In this document: piece by piece, positions 31,964-40,279 of the stretch
Layout of the letters: each line of letters starts with the position of its first letter
Numbering within the stretch: the first letter of the stretch is position 1
Source: Humibacter sp049446075
GTDB lineage: Bacteria; Actinomycetota; Actinomycetes; Actinomycetales; Microbacteriaceae
DNA: 64,000 nucleotides
Assembly (NCBI RefSeq): GCF_049446075.1
Contig: NZ_JBMSEB010000001.1
Location: 1,736,001-1,800,000, forward strand
Direction: 5' to 3'
Position numbers and translations under genes: made by a program
The notes under the pieces: generated by a model
Database searches by the model: none
Told to the model about the DNA's origin: nothing
Seen by the model: only the letters and a program-made list of their open reading frames with translations

Positions 31964-33535
31964 CTACTTCTGGGCTTTGAGGTAAGCGCTGACCTGCTTC
32001 TGCATCTCGTTCTGCAGCTTGCTCAGGCCCGCCGACTCGGCAGCGGACTTCAACTGGTCGAGCTGGCTGTCGACATCCACGGCGCCGTAGTAGAGCGGGT
32101 TCGCGTACTGAGTGATGACGTTGTTCATCGCGGCGGCGGCCTGTTTCACCGGCGTGACGTCGGGGATGAACGATGCGAGAGAGGCCTTGGTGAAGTTGTT
32201 GTAGTCCTGGGCCCAGTCGAAGACCTTGGACTCCGAGTCGGTCATGAACGACGAACGCCGCTCGAGCTTGGTGCGCCACAGCAGGGCGAAGCCCGGGAAG
32301 GCGTACGTGCTGAGCTGCTTGACGCCGTTGTTGTCGACCGGTTCCCAGTCTGTGCCTTTGATCCCGTATTCGAGCAGGTCGTGATTCTCCTGGATCGACA
32401 CGTAGTCCTGCAGCGCCAGCGCTCGGTCGACGTCACCGCCGTTCGCGTTGACCACGACGAGGTTGTCGGCCTGGAAGGTCTGAAGCGGTTTGGCCGAGGT
32501 CAGCGGGCCGCCGAAGGGAAGGACCTCTTCGAGATCTGCCGAAGGCACAGCCTTTCGCAGGGCGACGAGCGCGTTGCTGGCGGTGCCGTCCGTGATGGCC
32601 CATTGGCCTGCGAACTTGCCCGCCTCGAATTGAGCCGTTGTGGTCGCGCTGTCCGCGTTGAGGCCGTTGGCGTTGATGATGCCGTCTTGGTAGTACTTGC
32701 GGATGCGACGCAGCGTTTCGACGATCTGGTCGTTCTCCCAGAACGGCACCGGATCGGCTGAGCCGGCCGCGAGCTTCTTCTCTTCGAAGCTGAAGTAGAG
32801 CCCGGAGCCTGCGAAGAGCGTGTTGAAGTACTTCGTCGGGTTCTCCCAGCCGGACTGGTCGAAGAGGCCGACCGGTCCTTGAGGCCCGATTGCAAGTTCG
32901 AAGGTCTCGTTGGATGACACTGCGAACGGTGTGACGCCTGACTCCTTCTGCTTGATGGAGTAGAAGAACTTCTCGAGCGTGCCGTAGTCCTGAATGGTGT
33001 CAAAGCCGTACTTGTCGGCGAGGTCTTTACGGATGCTGAAGTGCTGCACCCGGCCAGCGCTGTTGACCTGGGGGATGCCCCAGAGGTGTCCGCTCCATTT
33101 GTTCGAGGAGAGCAACTCGGGTGCCAGCTGCTTCGACAGGTTCGGCCACTTGGAGATCTCCTTGGTGAGATCGATGAGCGACTTGTCCTGCTGCAGCTGT
33201 GCCATGTTCAGCCAGAGCGCCTGGAGCGCGGTGTCGAACTTCGCACCAGCGGTGAATTTGAGCAGCGACTGCTGCGCGTAGTTGGTCCAGTTGATGAACT
33301 GCGCATCGAGCTCGAAGCCATGCTCCTTCTTTAGGCCCGCATTGAACTTGGCCAGCACGGTCTTCCAGTTTGTGGGTGCAGTGCTGGGCAGAATCGCCAT
33401 CGAGCTGCCTGAGAGTGCTCCGCTGCTCGACGAGCCTGACGGCGTGCATCCGGCGAGGGTTCCCGTCAAGCCGAGACCGATCGCGGCGGCTCCGCCCATG
33501 GCGAGGAACCCGCGACGGCTGATTGTCGTGGACAT
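31964..33535 (-). CDS. Extracellular solute-binding lipoprotein (oligosaccharide ABC transporter, LplA-like)
   Basis: The 523-residue protein has a Tat motif (SRRGFL) followed by a lipobox (TLAGC, Cys about 30) and the long-form sugar-binding fold seen in LplA-type proteins paired with LplB/LplC permeases (GHLWGIPQV, YGTLEKFFYSIKQ). It would bind oligosaccharides released by the two secreted enzymes. AAAGGAG precedes ATG 33535. It is 53 nt after the second permease gene, forming a three-gene transport operon. No ATPase gene is nearby, so a shared MsmK-like ATPase elsewhere is likely. Confidence 0.88.
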   Translation of the reverse strand: MSTTISRRGFLAMGGAAAIGLGLTGTLAGCTPSGSSSSGALSGSSMAILPSTAPTNWKTVLAKFNAGLKKEHGFELDAQFINWTNYAQQSLLKFTAGAKFDTALQALWLNMAQLQQDKSLIDLTKEISKWPNLSKQLAPELLSSNKWSGHLWGIPQVNSAGRVQHFSIRKDLADKYGFDTIQDYGTLEKFFYSIKQKESGVTPFAVSSNETFELAIGPQGPVGLFDQSGWENPTKYFNTLFAGSGLYFSFEEKKLAAGSADPVPFWENDQIVETLRRIRKYYQDGIINANGLNADSATTTAQFEAGKFAGQWAITDGTASNALVALRKAVPSADLEEVLPFGGPLTSAKPLQTFQADNLVVVNANGGDVDRALALQDYVSIQENHDLLEYGIKGTDWEPVDNNGVKQLSTYAFPGFALLWRTKLERRSSFMTDSESKVFDWAQDYNNFTKASLASFIPDVTPVKQAAAAMNNVITQYANPLYYGAVDVDSQLDQLKSAAESAGLSKLQNEMQKQVSAYLKAQK

Positions 33536-33588
33536 ATCCGTGTACTCCTTTGTGAACAGACTGCGAGGGGGTGAGGGGTGGAGCGGAG

Positions 33589-34560
33589 TCAGCCCTTCGT
33601 CGCGCCGAGCGTGAGCCCTTTGACGAAGAAGCGCTGGGCGAAGGGATAGGCGAAGAGGATCGGGGCGATGGTCATGACGGTCATCGCGAACCGGAGCTGG
33701 TAGACCGGCGCAGCAGCCTGAGACGCGGATGCGCCGGGCAAGGTCGCAGCGTTGGTCACGTTCGAGATCAAGTTCTGCAGGATCAGTTGCAGCGGAAATT
33801 TGTCAGGGTCGGAGATGAACAGCAACGCCATGAACCACTCGTTCCAATACGTCACCGCATAGAAAAGGCCGAGTACGGCCAGAATCGGTTTGGAGAGCGG
33901 GATGACGATCTGGAAGAAGACGCGCAGTTCCCCTGCGCCGTCAATGCGCGCCGAATCGAGGATCTCCTCCGGCAGTTGCCGGAAGAAGCTCACCGCCACG
34001 AAGATCAGGAACGGCGCCAGCATGACGGGCAGGATTACCGAGAACCAGCTGTTCGAGAGGTTCAGCACCTGCGTCACGAGCAGGTAGAGCGGTACAAGGC
34101 CGCCGGTGAACAGCATGGGGATGTAGGCGAAGACCGTGAGTGCCCGACTCACGCGTGGCAGCCTCCTCGCGATGACCCAGGCGAGCGATGCCGTACACGA
34201 CAGCGACAGCGCCGTTCCCACGACGGTGATGAAAAGGGATGCGATGTATCCGTTGATCAACGACTGTCCGGTGAACAGCATTTGGTACGCGGCGAGCGAG
34301 AAGGGGGCCGGCCAGAAGCTGTAGCCGTTGGCGGCAAGGACCGACTCGTCCGTGAACGAGCCGGAAACGATCATCCAGAGCGGCACGAGACAGAACAGGC
34401 CGAAGATCGCCACGCAGACGTAGCTGATGATGGTGAACGGCTCCAGCTTCGCGCGCGCCGGGCGCGGCGCTGCCGGTACGGCTGGGGTGACCTCGTCGAA
34501 GACGGTCTCCGCCTCGATGTCCGTGATGGTCTGGGTGCGACCGGAAGAGATGAGGCTCAC
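33589..34560 (-). CDS. Carbohydrate ABC transporter permease (LplC/YtcP-like)
   Basis: The 323-residue inner-membrane protein has six predicted hydrophobic segments and the permease EAA loop EEILDSARIDGAGELRVFF (about residues 200-218), which docks on the ATPase. The PLYLLVTQVLNLSNSW segment matches the YtcP/LplC type used for oligosaccharides. Its GTG start overlaps the stop of the preceding permease gene as GTGA, so the two subunits are co-translated. It acts with the permease at 34557 and the binding protein at 31964. Confidence 0.9.
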   Translation of the reverse strand: MSLISSGRTQTITDIEAETVFDEVTPAVPAAPRPARAKLEPFTIISYVCVAIFGLFCLVPLWMIVSGSFTDESVLAANGYSFWPAPFSLAAYQMLFTGQSLINGYIASLFITVVGTALSLSCTASLAWVIARRLPRVSRALTVFAYIPMLFTGGLVPLYLLVTQVLNLSNSWFSVILPVMLAPFLIFVAVSFFRQLPEEILDSARIDGAGELRVFFQIVIPLSKPILAVLGLFYAVTYWNEWFMALLFISDPDKFPLQLILQNLISNVTNAATLPGASASQAAAPVYQLRFAMTVMTIAPILFAYPFAQRFFVKGLTLGATKG

Positions 34561-35543
34561 AGGATGCTGCTTTCCTTGTCGACGCGGCGCTGTACGAACA
34601 CCGCGGCGGAGACGAACACGAAGCCGACGACGGATTGAAAGAGACCGATGGCCGCCGTGGTCCCGAAGTCGCCGACGGTGCGCAGCGAACGGAACACGTA
34701 GGTGTCGATGACATCGGTGGTCGGAAAGAGGGTCCCGTTATCGCCGACGATCGCGTAGATCGTCGCGAAGTCGCCGAAGAAAATGCGACCGACGCCGAGC
34801 ACGATGAGGATGCCCATCGTGGGAAGCAGAAGCGGGGTGGTGACCGACAACGCCATGCGCGCCCTGCTGGCGCCATCGATCGCGGCAGCCTCGTAGATCT
34901 CTTCCGGGATCGAGGTGATGGCGGCGAGGAAGATGACCGAGGTGTAACCGCCCAGCTGCCACACCTTGACGATCGTGAGAATCCAGGGCCAGGCGCCCGG
35001 CGTCGTGTACCAGTTCACCTGCGGGAGGTCGACCACGTTCAGAAGGTTGTTCACCATGCCGCCACGGCCGCCGACCCCGGCAAGCACCGCCTGCAGGATG
35101 ATGCTGATCACGATCGGCGAGACGAAGTACGGGAAGAAGATGATCGACTGCCCGAATCGACGGGTGAAGTGTCCCTTGATCTCGTTCAGCATCAAAGCGA
35201 GCAGCAGACCGGCGGCGAGCGAGGCGGCCAGGAACAGCGCATTCAGGAAGATCGTGTTGACGACGATCCTTGGCGCATCCCCGCTGGAGAAGAAGTACGC
35301 GAAGTTCTGCAGGCCGTTCCACGGGCTGCCGAAGATTCCCTCGCTGACGTTGAAGTCCTTGAAGGCGACGACCAGTCCGGCCATCGGCCCGTAGGCGAAG
35401 ACGGCGAACCAGATGACGCCAGGCAACGCGAGAAGCAGAAGCCCGGCTGTGCCCCGGCTCGTCGGTTTGCGGCGGCGGGGCGCGACGACGGCGCTGCGTG
35501 GTGCGGCGACTGCGGTGCCTCGTTGCACGTGTGGACTCCTCAT
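34557..35543 (-). CDS. Carbohydrate ABC transporter permease (LplB/YteP-like)
   Basis: The 328-residue permease has an Arg-rich cytoplasmic head, six hydrophobic segments and the EAA loop EEIYEAAAIDGASRARMAL (about 215-233). The FPYFVSPIVISII segment is typical of LplB/YteP partners. It heads the transport operon. ATG 35543 has a weak ribosome site, whereas a GTG five codons in (35528) has AGGAGT at ideal spacing, so the true N terminus may be MQRGTAV. An AACTAGTTTCA operator lies 20 nt upstream. Confidence 0.9.
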   Translation of the reverse strand: MRSPHVQRGTAVAAPRSAVVAPRRRKPTSRGTAGLLLLALPGVIWFAVFAYGPMAGLVVAFKDFNVSEGIFGSPWNGLQNFAYFFSSGDAPRIVVNTIFLNALFLAASLAAGLLLALMLNEIKGHFTRRFGQSIIFFPYFVSPIVISIILQAVLAGVGGRGGMVNNLLNVVDLPQVNWYTTPGAWPWILTIVKVWQLGGYTSVIFLAAITSIPEEIYEAAAIDGASRARMALSVTTPLLLPTMGILIVLGVGRIFFGDFATIYAIVGDNGTLFPTTDVIDTYVFRSLRTVGDFGTTAAIGLFQSVVGFVFVSAAVFVQRRVDKESSIL

Positions 35544-35562
35544 AGTCTCGATCAGTTCGCTA

Positions 35563-35576
35563 TGGAACTAGTTTCA
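35563..35576. promoter_or_regulatory. LacI-family operator before the transport operon
   Basis: TGGAACTAGTTTCA is a near-palindrome around AACTAGTT (the ideal would be TGAAACTAGTTTCA). It lies 20 nt upstream of the first permease gene and 124 nt upstream of the divergent LacI gene. Nearly the same 14-mer recurs at 36852-36865. Confidence 0.7.
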
Positions 35577-35686
35577 CAACCGCGAAGCTAGACCACCTCG
35601 AGACGCAAGTCAAGCGACCTGAAGCGACCTCTGGCGCAAACCGCCTGCCCGCATGTGAAGGCGGATGCCTGCGGCGCTACGGCGAG

Positions 35687-35692
35687 TACGAT
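35687..35692 (+). promoter_or_regulatory. -10 box of a leaderless promoter for the LacI gene
   Basis: TACGAT lies 7 nt before ATG 35700 and no Shine-Dalgarno is present, so transcription probably starts at the initiation codon. Confidence 0.55.
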
Positions 35693-35699
35693 CCCCTGC

Positions 35700-36791
35700 A
35701 TGTCCACTGCACGCAAAGCTCTCAACCCGCGACAGGGCGGTTCGCGCGGTCCAGCTCGAGTGGGTGCAGCGAACCTTCGCGACGTCGCCGCGCGGGCAGG
35801 CGTATCCCCCGCGACGGCCTCAAGGGTCTTCGGTGGTCACAGCAATGTGCATGCCGACACGCGTGCCCGGGTGCTCGCTGCCGCTGACGAGCTCGGGTAT
35901 GTCGTCAACGGACTCGCACGGGCGATGACCGGGCGAGGCCCTGGCACCGTCGCCTTCGTCGTTCGTTCGATGATCGGCCCCACGTTCGCATCGCTGGCAG
36001 CCGGCGCCGAAAGCGTCGCGAGAGCCAACGGGCATCTGCTGCTGATCTCGACGACGGAGGGCGACCGGGAGCGGGAACGCGAACTGGTCTCCACACTGCG
36101 GGAACAGCGAACGCGGGCCGTGCTGTACGTCGGTTCCACGGAGTCGGACGCCGAATTCGACTCACGAATTGCGGGATACGCGAAGGATCTCTCCGATGTG
36201 GACGCCTCGCTTGTGCTGTGCGGACGCCCTCCGGTGAAGGGCGCACCAGGCATCGTCAGCGTCGACTATGACCACCGAGCCGGCGTGGGTGTGGCCGTGG
36301 ACGAGCTGGTCGCACTCGGCCACACACGCATCGGGTACCTCGGCGAAGGCAAAGGCATGACGACGGCCGAACAGCGCATCGACGGGTACCGAAAGGCGAT
36401 GAGCCGCCACCGGCTGCCGCACCCCAGGGACCTGGTCGGCAATGCGGCCAACACGGAGGAAGCCGGCGAAGCCGCGGCTCGAGAACTCCTGTCCAGCGAC
36501 GCACGACCGACGGCGATCGTCGCGATGACCGACAACATCGCCGTCGGCAGCTATCGAGCGGCGAGGTCGTTGGGCATCCGGATTCCTGAAGACCTCTCGA
36601 TCGTGGGCTTCGACGATGTGCCGTTCGTCGGGGACCTCACCCCCGGCCTGACGACGGTGCACCCGCCGTTCTTCGAGGTAGGCGTTCACGCCGCGAAGAT
36701 CGCGCTGGGACTCGAGCCGGCGCAGCACGTGCTTCTGCAGCCATCCTTCGTGCGGCGCGGCTCGGTCGCCCCGCCAGCAGCACGCGTCTGA
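35700..36791 (+). CDS. LacI-family transcriptional regulator of the polysaccharide locus
   Basis: The 363-residue protein has a 25-residue basic extension, a LacI helix-turn-helix (NLRDVAARAGVSPATASRVFGG, about 25-46) with hinge TRARVLAAADELGYVVN, and an effector domain ending in IVGFDDVPFVGDLTPGLTTV. It is divergent from the transport operon and followed by the dehydrogenase operon. Both flanking units carry the AACTAGTTTCA operator, so it most likely represses transport and catabolism until an inducer sugar is present. Apparently leaderless. Confidence 0.9.
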   Translation: MSTARKALNPRQGGSRGPARVGAANLRDVAARAGVSPATASRVFGGHSNVHADTRARVLAAADELGYVVNGLARAMTGRGPGTVAFVVRSMIGPTFASLAAGAESVARANGHLLLISTTEGDRERERELVSTLREQRTRAVLYVGSTESDAEFDSRIAGYAKDLSDVDASLVLCGRPPVKGAPGIVSVDYDHRAGVGVAVDELVALGHTRIGYLGEGKGMTTAEQRIDGYRKAMSRHRLPHPRDLVGNAANTEEAGEAAARELLSSDARPTAIVAMTDNIAVGSYRAARSLGIRIPEDLSIVGFDDVPFVGDLTPGLTTVHPPFFEVGVHAAKIALGLEPAQHVLLQPSFVRRGSVAPPAARV

Positions 36792-36851
36792 TTCGCAGCC
36801 CTCGCCGACAGACCATGGTTCTCGTCAGAGGCAGTTGCAATCCGTGCATCT

Positions 36852-36865
36852 TGTAACTAGTTTCA
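36852..36865. promoter_or_regulatory. LacI-family operator before the dehydrogenase operon
   Basis: TGTAACTAGTTTCA matches the operator at 35563-35576 in 13 of 14 positions and lies 47 nt upstream of the hydroxyacid dehydrogenase start, as expected for a second target of the same repressor. Confidence 0.7.
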
Positions 36866-36912
36866 GTGCTGCGGGCTTTCCGCCGTGAACGACACTGATC
36901 GATGAGGTTTCA

Positions 36913-37965
36913 ATGACGAGCGCCCCTGGCAAGACCGAGTCGGCGGCACGGCCCCATGGGGAACCGGCGAGGTCGGCTGTGAGCTTCGCCATCATGATGA
37001 GCCCGCCCGACCTCGCGGATCATCTGTTCGGCGCCGACCTGAACTCGTTGCGGATCGACGGCGCCAAGGCTCTGAGCAAGGCGCCTTTCAGCTCCCTGGA
37101 CGATGTGGACGCCCGACGCGCCCTAGCCGACGCCGAAGTGCTTATCACGGGCTGGGGAGCGCCTGCCCTCAGCGACGCGGACCTCGATGGCGCGCCGAAG
37201 TTGAGATATCTCCTGTACGCCGGCGGGCAGGGCTCGTCGCTCTTGCCGGCGAGTGCATTCAGCCGAGGCATCCAGGTATCCAATGCCGGCTGGTTGAACG
37301 CGATTCCCGTCGCCGAGTTCACCGTTGCGATGATCGTTCTGGCGAACAAGCGGGCCTTCCAAGCACGACGGATGTATCGCCAACGACGAGCACGGATCGA
37401 CCGCGAGCTCGAATTCCCCACGAGCGGAAACCGCGACAAGACCGTAGGCATCGTAGGTGCGTCACGCATCGGCCGAATTGTTCTCGAGCGACTCCGCGAC
37501 CACGACCTTCACGTGCAGATCTACGATCCGTACCTCACCGCAAGCGAGGCGCGACGCCTAGGCGCACTGCGCGTCGACCTCCATACGCTCATGAGCACCA
37601 GTGATGTCGTCACACTGCACCCACCGCTCAACGCATCGACCGAGGGCATGATCGACGCCGATCTCCTGGCTGCGATCCCCGACGGCGCCACGCTCATCAA
37701 CACCTCGCGTGGCGGCATCGTCGACCAGGACGCCCTCCTCGTGGAGCTGCGCACGGGTCGCATCGAAGCCATCCTCGACGTGACGACCCCCGAGGTCCTC
37801 CCGCGGGAATCCGAGCTCTACACCTTGCCGAATGTCTTTCTGACCCCACACATCTCCGGTTCGATGGGCACAGAGATCCGTCGCCTGGGTGACCATGTGG
37901 CCTCCGAGCTGGAGCGGATCGTGCTTGGCCGACCGCTTGCTTTTCCTGAGGCCCTGGACCGATGA
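36913..37965 (+). CDS. D-isomer-specific 2-hydroxyacid dehydrogenase family protein
   Basis: The 350-residue protein has the NAD-binding core TVGIVGASRIGRIVLERL (about 177-195; the middle Gly of GxGxxG is Ser, as in a known subgroup), a DPYL acidic patch, NTSRGGIVD with the catalytic Arg region and a C-terminal PHISGSMG with the catalytic His. It would oxidise or reduce a 2-hydroxy/2-oxo acid, fitting uronic acid or sugar-acid breakdown. GATGAGG precedes ATG 36913. Its stop overlaps the next gene as ATGA. LacI operator upstream. Confidence 0.87.
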   Translation: MTSAPGKTESAARPHGEPARSAVSFAIMMSPPDLADHLFGADLNSLRIDGAKALSKAPFSSLDDVDARRALADAEVLITGWGAPALSDADLDGAPKLRYLLYAGGQGSSLLPASAFSRGIQVSNAGWLNAIPVAEFTVAMIVLANKRAFQARRMYRQRRARIDRELEFPTSGNRDKTVGIVGASRIGRIVLERLRDHDLHVQIYDPYLTASEARRLGALRVDLHTLMSTSDVVTLHPPLNASTEGMIDADLLAAIPDGATLINTSRGGIVDQDALLVELRTGRIEAILDVTTPEVLPRESELYTLPNVFLTPHISGSMGTEIRRLGDHVASELERIVLGRPLAFPEALDR

Positions 37966-38774
37966 ACCTGCATGTCGAAGAGTTGGCGCCGGCTCACGGC
38001 CGGCGCCGCGGAACGATAGTGGCTCTGCCTGGGCTGGCCGAATCGGCTGGAACACTGCGCGTCACAGCTCAGCACTGGGTCGGCCGCGGGTTCCGGGTGC
38101 TCTGCGTGGACCCGCGCGGACATGGGCTGTCGCCCAGGTGGACTCCGGAGTTGCTGCAGCGTCATCCCGGCGATGTCATCGCCGAGGAGGTTCTGCACAC
38201 CATCTCGCCATTCCTCGCTGGCGACCCTCTCATCGTCTTCGGGCATTCTGCCGGCGGGTCTGCGGGCGCCGCGGTTGCAGCATCTCACCCTCAAGGCCTG
38301 GCGGGCGTTGTGCTCGAGGATCCGTTCTGGCGCCTCCCGGTCACACCTCACCAGGACCGCGGCGTGGCCGCTGCAGCCGCCTCGGCACTCGAACGCCAGC
38401 AGGCGATGCCGGATGCCGAACGCCGACGGGAGATCGGCGAACTCTTTCCTCTCTGGCCGGCCGACGAACTCCCCGAATGGTCTCTGGCGAAGGAACGGAT
38501 GGATGTGGCGTTAGTTCTGAACGGTGACGTCATCCCGACGCGAGCCTGGACCACGCTGCTGACAGATCTGGCGGAGAGGTCGGTACCCGTGCACATCGTC
38601 ACGGGCACCATCGCGATAGGGATCACGGCCAATCATCGTGCGATTGCGCGGACTTTCGGCGCCGATGTCAGGGTCATCGAGGGAGCCAGCCACTTCGTCA
38701 GACGGGATGCTCGCAAGCGATTCCACGCCGTCGTCGACGAGTTCCTGGACGAAACGGTGCCGATCGACGACTGA
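37962..38774 (+). CDS. Alpha/beta hydrolase in the polysaccharide locus
   Basis: The 270-residue protein has the alpha/beta-hydrolase landmarks VALPGLAES, VDPRGHGLS, the nucleophile elbow GHSAGG (Ser about residue 94) and the catalytic His in EGASHFV (about 244). It overlaps the dehydrogenase gene by ATGA, so the two are co-translated. A deacylating or lactone-opening role in sugar-acid metabolism is a reasonable inference from context but not visible in the sequence. Confidence 0.83.
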   Translation: MNLHVEELAPAHGRRRGTIVALPGLAESAGTLRVTAQHWVGRGFRVLCVDPRGHGLSPRWTPELLQRHPGDVIAEEVLHTISPFLAGDPLIVFGHSAGGSAGAAVAASHPQGLAGVVLEDPFWRLPVTPHQDRGVAAAAASALERQQAMPDAERRREIGELFPLWPADELPEWSLAKERMDVALVLNGDVIPTRAWTTLLTDLAERSVPVHIVTGTIAIGITANHRAIARTFGADVRVIEGASHFVRRDARKRFHAVVDEFLDETVPIDD

Positions 38775-38793
38775 GCCGCCGCGCGACCGTGCC

Positions 38794-38815
38794 GCACGTG
38801 ACGAATGTCACGTGC
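38794..38815. promoter_or_regulatory. 22-bp perfect inverted repeat upstream of a membrane-protein gene
   Basis: GCACGTGAC (38794-38802) and GTCACGTGC (38807-38815) flank a 4-nt centre GAAT. It lies 19 nt after the hydrolase stop and 54 nt before the membrane-protein start. It could be a terminator of the dehydrogenase operon or an operator; each arm contains the palindromic CACGTG core. Confidence 0.6.
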
Positions 38816-38869
38816 CATCCGTGACGGATGCCGTGTTCCCGCCCTCGATCAAGAGAGCAGGGTTGCCGC

Positions 38870-39853
38870 ATGAAGACGTTTCTGCGCACTCTTTCGCTCG
38901 CCGTGGCCTCCGCCGTCACGGCGGAGTTCCTTCTCGGCGATCAGTACTTGAACGGGATGGCGTCGCTTGGGCAGCAGTTCGCCCAACTCGTGCTGTTCAC
39001 CGCCTTCTACGGCTCGGCAGCGGTGCTGATCCGCGAACTCGCACGACGCGCGCAACTCGGATGGCCGGGCATCCTGGTGCTCGCCCTCGCCTTCGGCGTC
39101 ATCGAGGAGGGAGTCGTGACGCAGTCCCTCTTCAACCCCGACTACGTGGGCCAGCACCTGCTCGCCTACGGATTCATCCCGTGGATCGGCACGGCAGGAC
39201 CCTGGCTGGTGTTCGTGCTCACGCTGCACGTGGTGTGGAGTATCGGATCGCCGATCGCAGTGATGGAGGGCGCGTTCGGAGAGCAGCCCTGGGTGCGCCA
39301 CCCGGGCTGGCTCGCGGTACCCGCCGTGCTCTACGTGCTGGGCGGAGCGGCGATCTTCTTCGCTTCCTGGGCAGCGGGTGGCTTCATGGCCGATGCGTGG
39401 CAGCTGATCGCCACCGTCGTGATCGCTGTCGCCCTCATCGTCGTCGCGTTCACAGTGCGCCTCAGGCGGGAACCGCTTTCGGCACCCGGGCGTGGCACCG
39501 GCTTTGTCGCGTCGCTTGTCGCTGGCCTGGTGCTGAGCGGGGCGTTCCAGCTCGCGTTCGGCCTGCTCCACCCGTTCTCGCCGTGGCTCTCGGTCGCAGG
39601 GATGCTCGTGGTGATCGTGGCAGGCATCCTGTTCGCCTTCCGTGCCCGCCCGGATGCGTTCGGTTTCGGCTGCGGCGCCATCCTCACCTACTGCGCGGTC
39701 GGCTTGCTGCTGCACGCCGGACCAACGGGGCCCGCCGCGGTTGCGGAGCAGTCCGTGCTCGCGCTGATCACCCTCGCGGTGCTCGCGACTATGGTCGTTC
39801 GGCGCCGGCGGCACCGCACAGTTGAGGCCGCACGGGTTGACGCGACCGTATGA
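38870..39853 (+). CDS. Polytopic membrane protein of unknown function
   Basis: The 327-residue protein is almost entirely hydrophobic, with about nine membrane segments separated by short loops. A loop with FGVIEEGVVTQSLFNPDY (about residues 75-95) carries paired Glu residues and is the most distinctive part; CAAX-type membrane proteases use a similar EE pair, but their other motifs are not evident. ATG 38870 is preceded by AGGG; an upstream in-frame start is less likely. Possible control from the inverted repeat at 38794. Confidence 0.75.
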   Translation: MKTFLRTLSLAVASAVTAEFLLGDQYLNGMASLGQQFAQLVLFTAFYGSAAVLIRELARRAQLGWPGILVLALAFGVIEEGVVTQSLFNPDYVGQHLLAYGFIPWIGTAGPWLVFVLTLHVVWSIGSPIAVMEGAFGEQPWVRHPGWLAVPAVLYVLGGAAIFFASWAAGGFMADAWQLIATVVIAVALIVVAFTVRLRREPLSAPGRGTGFVASLVAGLVLSGAFQLAFGLLHPFSPWLSVAGMLVVIVAGILFAFRARPDAFGFGCGAILTYCAVGLLLHAGPTGPAAVAEQSVLALITLAVLATMVVRRRRHRTVEAARVDATV

Positions 39854-39857
39854 GGCG

Positions 39858-39898
39858 ACGCGGCTGTCACTCGGCGCGTCGTCCGGACACAGCCGCGT
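39858..39898. terminator. Hairpin between convergent genes
   Basis: ACGCGGCTGT (39858-39867) pairs perfectly with ACAGCCGCGT (39889-39898) over 10 bp with a 21-nt loop. It lies between the stops of the membrane-protein gene (39853) and the monooxygenase-like gene (39898), and its last base is the first base of the latter's stop triplet on the opposite strand. Confidence 0.55.
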
Positions 39899-40185
39899 TA
39901 CGCCTTGACGGCCACCTCGAATATCTCGGAGAGCGGTGACTCCAGTCTTGCTTCGGCTTTGACCCGTTCGCGGACTGACGCGTTATTGGCTTCGAGTCGA
40001 CGTACGTCGGCTTCGGTCTCCCAGAACGAGATCACCAGAGCCTTCCCGTTATCCCGATCGACGAGGTAATAGAAGCCCTGGAAGCCCGATAGGTCGGGCG
40101 CGCTAGCGAGTTGCTCACGCGCCAGGCCGCTCAGCGCGTCGAGCTTCTCGGCGGGCTGACGAACCGTTTGTACCCGTGCAAACAT
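39898..40185 (-). CDS. Antibiotic biosynthesis monooxygenase (ABM)-like small protein
   Basis: The 95-residue protein has the dimeric alpha/beta-barrel pattern of ABM proteins: FARVQTVRQPAEKLDAL, then GFQGFYYLVDRDNGKALVISFWETEADVRRLE. Members are cofactor-free monooxygenases, haem-degrading enzymes or simple binding proteins. GGGAGGA precedes the ATG pair at 40188/40185; 40185 is chosen on spacing. It is divergent from a TetR gene that probably represses it through the half-sites at 40206-40232. Confidence 0.72.
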   Translation of the reverse strand: MFARVQTVRQPAEKLDALSGLAREQLASAPDLSGFQGFYYLVDRDNGKALVISFWETEADVRRLEANNASVRERVKAEARLESPLSEIFEVAVKA

Positions 40186-40205
40186 CATTCCTCCCATGTT
40201 CATGA

Positions 40206-40232
40206 TGAGACATCAGCGTCTCACAATGAGAC
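40206..40232. promoter_or_regulatory. Triple half-site operator between ABM and TetR genes
   Basis: TGAGAC (40206-40211), GTCTCA (40218-40223) and TGAGAC (40227-40232) alternate in orientation, giving two overlapping palindromes with 6- and 3-nt centres. The position between the divergent ABM and TetR genes fits autoregulated TetR control. Confidence 0.7.
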
Positions 40233-40279
40233 CTTTCTGTATAGCCCAGCTATGCTCTCACCGGGAGGCGTTGAGAACC

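Noticed and set aside
35628..35640. TGGCGCAAACC upstream of the second LacI gene as a TTTGCGCAAA operator
   Set aside because: Only one half of the palindrome is present. The AACTAGTTTCA site is a better candidate there.
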